Below are positions 56,340 through 64,000 of a DNA stretch of 64,000 bases, in pieces. The stretch is from positions 16,552,772-16,616,771 of the forward strand of contig JAPTYO010000010.1 of the NCBI GenBank assembly GCA_036873135.1. The letters are read 5' to 3'. The notes beneath the pieces are model-generated. The model did not search any database. It was given only the letters and a program-made list of their open reading frames with translations, and had not been told where the DNA came from. Within the stretch, counting starts at the first letter, position 1, and each line of letters starts with the position of its first letter. This DNA comes from Clarkia xantiana subsp. parviflora. Its lineage: Eukaryota > Streptophyta > Magnoliopsida > Myrtales > Onagraceae. Both the position numbers and the translations under genes were made by a program.

Positions 56340-57461
56340 AAGTTTTTGCCAATTAGTAAAATCCTCGAGAAAATGGCATAGCCACTCTGCCTCTTCGGCA
56401 CATTTCTCCAGTGCAATAACTCAGACTTAATAGTCGATCTGGCTATGACTGTTTGTTTTGAGGATTATCTACGACACTGTTGCACCTCGTAAGGTGAAAA
56501 CGTAACCACATATACTCAAAGTGATAGTGTCTATTTTGACAAAACATTCTCAATTGTTCTTGAACAAATCTTTACTCGTATCTTTAGAGTACTAACTTCG
56601 TTCATGTAAATTTCGTTGATGTTATCTAATATCTTGTTCGATATAGTGAGTTCGACTAAGAATGAGACCTTCCGACGATCACGTGATTTTTAATTCCAAA
56701 GATCACATCGGCAAGACCCATGTCTTTCAAGTCAATACTCAAATTCAACATATGTCCAGTGGACTGGACCATCTCATCGTTATTTCCAAAAGCATGTCAT
56801 CAACGTAAAATGTTTGTCATACTTATTTATTTTGAAACATTTCTCCAATAAAACGCTGTCAAATTTTAAAACCATTGTTTAGGCGCCTGTTTTTAAATCA
56901 TACAGAAATTTGACTAGCTTACAGACATTCTTTTTCTGCCCTCGCGTAGAGAAACCATTGGGTTGTTATATGTAGATTTCATCCTCAAAATCTACATTCA
57001 AGAAAATTGTTTTTCACTTTCATTTGATTTACTTCTAGATTTCGCAAAACTGCAATAGCAAGTACCATCATTTATGGAAGTAATTCTGCTTACTGGAGAA
57101 TATTTAAAATAATTCAGTCCCTTCATTTTGTCTATAATCCTTTATGACAAGTCGGGCTTTGTAATTATAAATTGATACATCATCTTTCATTTTGCGTTTG
57201 AATATCCAATTGTAGCATAGCGGTTTGCTTCCGGTCGGGAGATCCACTAGCTCCCAAGTATGGTTCTACAAGATGGATTTAATTTCACTATTGATTGTCT
57301 CTTTTCATAAAGCTCTCTCAGAAGAGTTTACGGTTTCGTGGTAAGTATGAGGTTCGACTTCAAACATATAGGTCTGAAAATGCTTCAAGCATATAGGTCA
57401 GAAAATCTGTACCATAGGATTTCCTAATCCTCGCCCTTTTACTCCTCATGGGCGATTTCAG
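56340..57461 (-). pseudogene. Copia B reverse transcriptase, degenerate
   Basis: On the minus strand RT starts with HTWELVDLPTGSKPLCYNW, IFKRKMKDD and YKARLVIKDYRQNEGTELF, then decays with many stops (a piece near LVKFLYDLK remains at about 56920). The linker ETINSEIKSIL lies just before it. The right limit meets the inserted family A piece. Confidence 0.75.
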
Positions 57462-58770
57462 TCTTCAGTTATCGTCTCCGTCTTCGAATAGTTCATACGA
57501 GGTTTGCCGTGCGACCGGCGGATACGACAGGCATTATGCTACTCATCTGTTAGGAGTATTGTAGCGCCCGCAGAACGTTGATTCCCTGTCGTAAATCAAT
57601 CATGTTAAAAAAAAAATATGTACCGCACTGCATCCTTGGTCAACTGATAATTCTCCAACTGCCCAGTTTTCCACATAGGAATACTTCTCCAGGGCATGCG
57701 TACAAGTGTTCACAACCTTCAACTAATATCCGGTTGGTGGCCACCTACTGAACACAAGAGTCGGTGAATTATAGGTGAACATGACCATCCCCATCGTTTA
57801 TACCCTTAGTCCAACTCAATCGGTTTCCAAGACGTGGTCACTTGGCTTTTTACTTCGGCTCTACGTTCGTGAGGATAAGTTCTGAGTCCGTGAGGATACT
57901 TTGGATACCTCTTCATAAGACACCCGGGATCACTTACACGCTCAAGGTGAAGAAGTATGTGCCCTTTGAATCACAAGGATTATAGCTAGCACAACCGAAC
58001 ATGACCCCGTGGTCGAACATGGCAAGCGCAGTATGAAGCACGCGTCGATAGCACACTTGGATAAGCCAGGGATGGGATATGTCAATCATTCTATCGCAGA
58101 ATCTTTCATCTGGCCCTGAATGTGATTTTAATGATGGACAGAGTCCAACACGGCGATTTTTACAAAACAAATATCAAGTCATGCTTTTAGGCTTGACAAA
58201 GTTATCGTTTCGTTTAACCAGGTTTATCCCCATGGTTCTTAGCCAATCTTTTTGTGGTAGAGGTCCCCCTCTCCTAAAAGATGACCGTGCCTGTGTGACG
58301 AGGCATGGTTCACATTCGACATAATTTTGGTGGAAGAATTTTACCTCTTCCTACGACTTAGTTTATAGACCGTAAAATCCGATGTTATTTATCATTATGA
58401 CGTTGATGGATCATATACTCAATTTGCAATTCTTTTATTCAATCGAAATATTATTTCAAGAGTCAAAATGCTATCACTTATACATGCCACTTATTAAGCC
58501 CTACGTAATCCAAGCAGTTTTACGTGCTTTTCAAAAATCTCTCTACGTAATGGCTCAGTTAATGGGTCCGTGACCATATTGTCTGTGGAAAAGTATTCTA
58601 AAGTGATTATATTGTCTTCCAGAACAGATTTAACATAATTGTATTTCACATCGATGTGTTTGGTCCTACTGTGGTACTTTGGATTCTTAACTGCTGCAAT
58701 GGTTGCCTGACTGTCGGAGTATACCTTTACGGGTTCTGAGCCAAACTTGACCGTCGACAACGTTATTAAT
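57462..58770 (-). mobile_element. Copia family A fragment (RNase H end and 3' noncoding) inside copia B
   Basis: 58494-58760 encodes VKVYSDSQATIAAVKNPKYH, KHIDVKYNYVKSVLED and VKLLGLRRA, the RNase H C-terminus, still open. 57462-58493 is the reverse complement of 35001-36050 with high identity. Both ends are abrupt. No LTR accompanies the fragment. RT of copia B begins directly to its left. Confidence 0.85.
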
Positions 58771-58949
58771 ACTAATCAGTAAAACGTTGCCCGGTGGGAT
58801 CGAAACCGCGACCCAACTCAATCGGGGTTTTATGCGGTGCAATGACTTCACAAATTAAACCGTGTTTAAGTAAAAAAAAAATACTCTAAACAAAGAATCA
58901 TTGTTGCCGCATTTCTCACTTCGAAAATATTTAATATCTTATTTAGTTG

Positions 58950-59300
58950 AAACTCAAGTTTTTGTTAGTAAACCATTAATTTGTTTCATTGTTTCATATT
59001 TTCCCTTCATCAAGTATACATAGCAATACTTTGTACGATCATCTATGAAAGTAATAAAGTACTTAATTTCAGCCTCGTGTTTGGACATACTTAAAGTCAC
59101 AAACATTGCTATGCATTAGACCAAGAAGATCGGTAATCCTTTCGACCGAATAAGTTTCGCTTCAACGCAAACTTCACATTTAAGTTCTTGATCTATTTTG
59201 AATTTAGGAATAGGAAACATGTTAGATAACCTCCGCAAGGTATCGTAATTAACATGTTCTAAATTATTGTGTCACAAATTCAGCACAAGAAGGAACATTC
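58950..59300 (-). pseudogene. Copia B integrase N-terminal part, degenerate
   Basis: Minus strand reads PKFKIDQELKCEVCVEAKL (pre-integrase zinc region) and then YFITFIDDRTKYCYVYLMKG and KYETMKQI (integrase core start with the first catalytic Asp region). Frames are broken in between. Confidence 0.75.
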
Positions 59301-60693
59301 TTATTTCATGTTCACTTTAGGCACAACAGCCAATACAAAACATTTTTATTCATGTTTACTTTAGGCACTACGGCCAAAATAACCTCATTTCATCTCAATT
59401 GAAGTTGTCGTCTATCTGTATTTAATGTACATCTCTTTAGATGAATTCAAGTGCTCCCAACAAGGACGCTTCCTCTTCATCATTTATTTATTTATTTTTC
59501 TTAGGTTTTGTCAAAAAGAATTCCATCTTTTGACTTCAACTTCTGAAGTAAGTCTCAGCGAATTTCTCGGCATCATAGACTGCGGCTTAGACGAGTGTCC
59601 AATCCCGATAATCAATGCGCCGGTATCTTCGATAGTATAATTCGCAGAATGATAGCATTTATAGATCACATCAAGAAGATTGTGGTCTTTCCCAATTTTA
59701 GAGTTGTCCGCCAAGTTTTAGTTACATTCTCAATAAGTAGCGTTCAAACATTGGACATATGACCAACCCCTTGGGATTTTTTTTAGAAGTCCGAGTATTT
59801 CGTACCCGACCCTACAATAGTAATCTGAGACATCAAATTCGGATTACTAAACTTCAAAAATCGATTTGAATTACTGATTTCAGTAACTAAGTTTCATCAC
59901 TTCAGTTACAAAACAAATAACCTGGACACGGTTCTTTTCGGTTTTAACAAAACCAGACCCACACGGGGCTAACTACCGTGTACAAACTTCACGGCATACA
60001 TACGTGCCAAAGTTCAAGGTTGTGCAATAAATACGTTGATTCACACTTACATACATGTCAAATGTAATAATCAGTGTTTAGACATGGATATAAAATTTCC
60101 ATAACATTTGTCATACACACTAAATCGGCTTTAACCGATTTCTTAATCCCATTTTCAACAATGGATTCAACGACCCCATAAGTCTCAACGGCTAAAGTGG
60201 ATCTAGTGATCAAATTCATCTTAACGAACATATCAATTTCAGATGCCTTAACAAATTCAACAAATTTGACCATCTCGATTGGTCATAGCAATATCAATGA
60301 CATAGACCTCAGCAGTCCTAACAGCCTTAACGGCTTAGACGACTATACTAGTCTCGGTGGTCTAAATGACCTTTGCGGTTTTTTCCGGTCGCATATGCTC
60401 ACTTCTCGAGCATGTTCACATTCTCCACGTTGTGGTTCGAAAATATTTGTGAACTTAGAGAATAAATAACTATTTTTCTCCAAAAATTGAATCTCAAAAT
60501 TCAATTAAGCACCCTCTTGCAAAAACCAACAAATAAAATTGCCTTAAGATTGTTGGAAATATTGAGGGTAAATATGCAATTTTTACAAAGTTCGAGAACC
60601 AAAATGCAATATTCTAAAATTCAAGGACTAAAATGCAATTAGTCAAATTTTGGTTACTTACAAATAATTACGTCAATTATCATGCAATAAATA
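59301..60693 (-). other. Copia B gag/leader region, decayed
   Basis: By position this should hold gag and the leader. Only weak similarity is left, and short open frames (59511-59714, 60058-60273 minus) are not recognised with confidence. Confidence 0.4.
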
Positions 60694-61339
60694 TGTTAAT
60701 CTGAAATCATACGTAAAATCAACACAAAACGAATATGTATTTTTATACTGAGACCCGTGCAGATCACGGTTTCCTTAAGGCAATTTCGCCCCACCACACC
60801 CTCAGGTTATGCAAAGATGTTTAAACATTGGGCGATCACCTCCCAGGATTCAACAGTGTCATTGAATCGTGTTATGCACGCAACACGCTCGACCGAACCG
60901 AACTCAATACCTGAACCCAAACAAATGACAGGAAAGCCGACGACAACGGCAAGAGATAAAATAACTAGAAAGGTCAAACGTGACATAAGTCGAAATCAAC
61001 CTAGGAAGAACTCTGTCATTCGTCAACACGAAGAACAGAGAATGAGAAAATATAAATTGGATCCCAAGATTATGGATTCCGAAAAATTGAATACTCAACC
61101 AAGAAGGAAGAGATTACATTTATCATGGTGCAAAAAATGAGAAGGGGAGACTCCTTTATATAGGAGAGGAGAAGGGAGAAGAAGAGTTGAAGAATTCGAT
61201 GTGGTACAATATTCTTTCACAAATTTCATTCACTACAAAAATAAAATTGGGCTTGAGTAAAAATTGGGCTTAAGTAAAAAATAGAATACTTTAGCCCAAA
61301 TAAAATTAGAGCAGCTCATTTTCTAACAACTTTCTAACA
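60694..61339 (-). repeat. 5' LTR of copia B
   Basis: About 646 bp, partner of 54795-55419. It abuts copia C coding DNA at 61340. Confidence 0.85.
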
Positions 61340-61702
61340 ATTGGATATGAAGCAAAAATAAGAATCAAACACGTGCTCATAGGATTTGTAATCATTAATA
61401 AGATAAAGAACTTTGGAGGTTCCAACGACATAATCTTTGATTCTGACAGGTAACCTAGTATCTCTCCTTGATTTGCGCAAAATCTGCATATTCTCATTCG
61501 AAACATTAGTATCCAAGTTCCCATCAGAACTTTCAACAAGTTCATCATTTGGTAATTCAATCTTATCATCATTTGAGGTATTGTTACCCTCATAAAATAT
61601 AGAAGCATCATCTTTAGGAATATGATCAGTTCCAGCATCAATATTCTCATTCAGAGCATCAGTGTCATTCTTTCTGAATTCATTGGATGAGTTAGAATGC
61701 AC
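61340..61702 (-). pseudogene. Copia family C polyprotein, segment before RT
   Basis: The open frame reads ILRKSRRDTRLPVRIKDYV with VVGTSKVLYLIND. This is the linker between integrase and RT in copia polyproteins. The acidic stretch before it is typical. It is cut at 61340 by the copia B LTR, and the RT that should follow is absent. Confidence 0.75.
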
Positions 61703-61709
61703 CTCAAAA

Positions 61710-62110
61710 TGTTAATTCAACGGTGTAGTATTGTTTACTGGCGAAAAATTATGTTCGCCGGTAATTCTACATTTACCGAGGGAAAAAAACTCATACGTAT
61801 ATATGTTTTACCGACGACAAATCTACTTCCTCGGTAAAGATGACCAACAATATAGAGTTATCTCGGTTTAGGTATATTAACCACGAGAATATTTTTCTCG
61901 ATAAAGACTTTTTTTACCAACGAAGTAACTAATTCCTCGGTATATGACTTTGATTCTGAACAAAAAAATCACCTCGGTAAAATTACTTTACCAAATGTAC
62001 AAAGTAATTTTTTTTAGAATGGTTGTTTTACCGGCGAAAATGCTAATTCCTTGATAAATATAATTTCATTGAAATATTTTGTATATAAAATATATTTTAT
62101 CGATAAAAAT
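61710..62110. repeat. CACTA-like sub-terminal repeats
   Basis: Many copies of TTTACCGACGA, TTCCTCGGTAAA and related words in both orientations resemble a CACTA sub-terminal zone. No intact CACTA...TAGTG terminus was found; GTGTAGTA at 61722 is only similar. Confidence 0.45.
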
Positions 62111-62312
62111 ATTTTTCACCGATAAAAACCTTCTTTACATAAAAATAACTAAAAGTTAACTATAATAGTTATTTTCATGAATTTAATATATCTTTTCAGT
62201 AAACAAAATTATAATTTTATTGTATGTATATAATAGAAATTTTTATTATTATTGTTATGTGTAAAAGTTACAGATATCTGAAATAGCATAATTTTACTTA
62301 TAAATTTGGTAG

Positions 62313-62358
<46 letters not shown>

Positions 62359-62384
62359 TAACTATTTATATGGCAAAAAAACTA

Positions 62385-62596
62385 TCTATCTATATATATA
62401 TATAATAAGGCAATATGAGAGAGGGTGTTTTAGTATGAAGTTGCCACATAAGCATTTTAGATTACCCATGTAGTGCCACCTCATCTCTTTTTATTTTCCT
62501 CACATCTCATTAAATATATATATAATTCATTAGTTAACCCTAAAAATTTATTAACAACAAACAACCTCTAATTATCTATCTATCTATATATATAAT
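62385..62596 (+). mobile_element. Helitron 5' end
   Basis: TCTATCTATATATATATA followed by ATAAGGCAATATGAGAG and TTTTAGTATGAAGTTGCCA matches the start at 63086 closely and that near 63629 partly. It is preceded by A. The matching 3' end was not found; a hAT element follows. Confidence 0.45.
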
Positions 62597-62789
62597 CAGT
62601 GTTATCAGAACCGGACCGGGGCCTGAACCGGCAGGGCCACCGGTTCTCGGTTCGGACCGGGTCCGACCGGCCGAACCGGGTCCGACCGGTTTTAGTAAAA
62701 AAAATGCAGATTTGTAGAGCCTCTTTGTAAGTTAACCCTTCTGTAGGTTTTAGTTCGGACCGGGGCCTGCCTCTCTGTAAGTTAACCCT

Positions 62790-62880
<91 letters not shown>

Positions 62881-63076
62881 TTTTAATGAAAGTAGTCCGA
62901 ACCGGTGAACCGCCCGATTCGCCCAAAACCGCCCGATTCGCCCAAAACCGGCCGGTTCGGTGAAAACCGGACTTCAGAACCGGGTTCGCTTACATCCTCC
63001 GGAAATAAGCAAACCGGACCGTGGAGGGTTCCGGTTCCGGTCCGACCGCCGGTCCGGTCCGGTTCTGATAACACTG
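62597..63076. mobile_element. hAT-type element with perfect 8-bp TSD
   Basis: Both ends read CAGTGTTATCAGAACCGG. The TSD is TATATAAT (62589-62596 and 63077-63084). Sub-terminal regions are full of CCGGTTCGG/GGACCGG words. The middle is a (TA)n run (62792-62871). Non-coding; same terminal family as 27655-29817. Confidence 0.92.
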
Positions 63077-63085
63077 TATATAATA

Positions 63086-63628
63086 TCTATATATATAATA
63101 AAGCAATATGTGATATGGTGTTTTAGTATGAAGTTGTCATATCAGCATTTTAGATAATAAAAAATTGGTTACGTAATACATAGTGCATTACTTATATTTA
63201 AGGAATGCTTTATGTAAAAACATAAATTTACGTGTGGGTCCCATATTTAAGGAATGATATGTAAAACGTAGATAGTTTTTGTTGCTTTACTTAAATAAAC
63301 ATGTAGGACTCACGTTTACGTAATCTTTACGTAATACCACTGATGCTCTAACAAGTTAATCATTATAATTTTAGCAAAGATATGAAAATTAGAAACCACA
63401 ATTAGGGTAAGAACCAATATTTTTCACAAATAAATATTAAAAAGTGTACGTTCTCATAAATTTCTTATAAATTATTTAGAGCTTATTTCTTCAGATTTAA
63501 TTATAATTCATTTGGTTCTACGCTATCTTATTCTTTATATAATTCCATTAAATCATCGGGATTTTATTAAATAAGAGTATATTATTTGTACATATTAACG
63601 AACATACCCGCGCAACGCGCGAGTATAG
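63086..63628 (+). mobile_element. Small non-autonomous Helitron
   Basis: It starts TCTATATATATAATAAAGC after A. It ends with the hairpin ACCCGCGC-AAC-GCGCGAGT (63606-63624) and ATAG before T, a degenerate CTRR. 543 bp with no coding capacity. Confidence 0.55.
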
Positions 63629-64000
63629 TATATATATATAATAACGCAATAGGAAAGAGATTAATTAATCCTAATGCTGCCACATCAGAGATTAAGGCAA
63701 TCCTGAGGCTGCCACGTTATCACACACTTAGCACTCTAAGTTTGAGATCGACATGTTAAATTATATTTGGGCTTAGGCTGAATTATTTTAGCACTCTAAG
63801 TTTGAAATCGACATGTTAAATTAAATATTTGGGATTGGGCAGAATTATTTTATTTCCATACTAAGGTATTCGGCTGAATACATTTGGCTCAAATTATTAA
63901 TTGGACTTAATTACACATAACTATTAAGTCTTAACTCTAATAAACAATTTATAATAAAAATAACATTTAATTCAAACACATTAAACTAACATTTAAAAAT
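63629..64000 (+). other. Start of a further Helitron-like copy, runs off the window
   Basis: TATATATATAATAACGCAATAGG resembles the Helitron starts at 62385 and 63086. A direct repeat TTTAGCACTCTAAGTTTGA occurs twice (63727, 63788). No gene is visible. Confidence 0.35.

Larger units (their letters stand above)
54795..61339 (-). mobile_element. Copia retrotransposon B with inserted family A piece
   Basis: LTRs at 54795-55419 and 60694-61339 (TGYTAATC...CTTTCTAACA) flank a 5.3-kb interior. A PPT (CCCCCACAT read in reverse, 55421-55430) places it on the minus strand. Integrase and RT remnants are in the right order for the minus strand, but a 1.3-kb piece of family A (57462-58770) lies between them. 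No standard PBS was found beside 60694. The flanks TAATA and ATTGG are not a TSD. Both outer flanks are copia C, whose RT is missing, so insertion was accompanied by deletion or recombination. Confidence 0.75.

Overview
This is nuclear DNA from a flowering plant, most likely a eudicot. The signs are AT-rich intergenic DNA, plant intron signals, an intronless plant PLS-class PPR gene, an Mpo1-like (DUF962) gene in four exons, and very dense plant-type LTR retrotransposons, MITEs, hAT, CACTA and Helitron elements. I cannot name the species. Only two genes look like functional host genes: the Mpo1-like gene (44560-48105, +) and the PPR gene (52063-53430, -). Nearly everything else is mobile DNA in several states of decay, much of it nested.

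Layout. 1-~7864: the 5' LTR, PBS, pol and 3' noncoding part of a Tat-lineage Ty3/gypsy element on the minus strand. It keeps protease, RT, a degenerate RNase H, a second (archaeal-type) RNase H and integrase, has an antisense ORF and two tandem-repeat blocks, but has lost gag. ~7.9-12.9 kb: AT-rich DNA with MITE candidates, a Helitron end and a direct-plus-inverted triplication. ~12.9-15.15 kb: an internally deleted copia element. 15253-21982: a long-TIR MITE split by a young 6.2-kb non-coding LTR element (15509-21701, minus) with 5-bp TSDs and 98-99% identical LTRs. Its interior carries nine related hairpins. 24385-25078: a hAT MITE with a perfect 8-bp TSD. 25961-30148: a CACTA element with a 3-bp TSD that holds pieces of host genes (a spastin-like AAA ATPase and a DEAD-box-like segment) and a hAT-like element, which in turn holds a TRIM-like LTR element (28274-29557) with a perfect 5-bp TSD. 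32413-32829: a foldback MITE. 33.1-40.9 kb: two pieces of one copia family in opposite orientation (plus: RT/RNase H/3' LTR; minus: 5' LTR/leader/gag). 40937-41840: a broken hAT transposase gene.

44-54 kb holds the two host genes. The Mpo1-like gene has a 2.2-kb first intron containing a hAT MITE, and a GC-AG third intron. A ~440-bp x4 tandem array and a Helitron (50196-51454) lie between the two genes. 54308-61702: a copia element (B, 54795-61339, minus) sits inside another copia element (C) and itself carries a 1.3-kb piece of the copia family seen at 33-36 kb. 61.7-64 kb: CACTA-like sub-terminal repeats, a hAT element (62597-63076, perfect 8-bp TSD) and Helitron ends.

The most interesting signal is the hairpin array in the non-coding LTR element (18753-19641). 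Successive hairpins share a CAAA-type loop, and their stems differ by paired, compensating changes. That suggests selection on RNA structure in an element with no visible protein-coding capacity.
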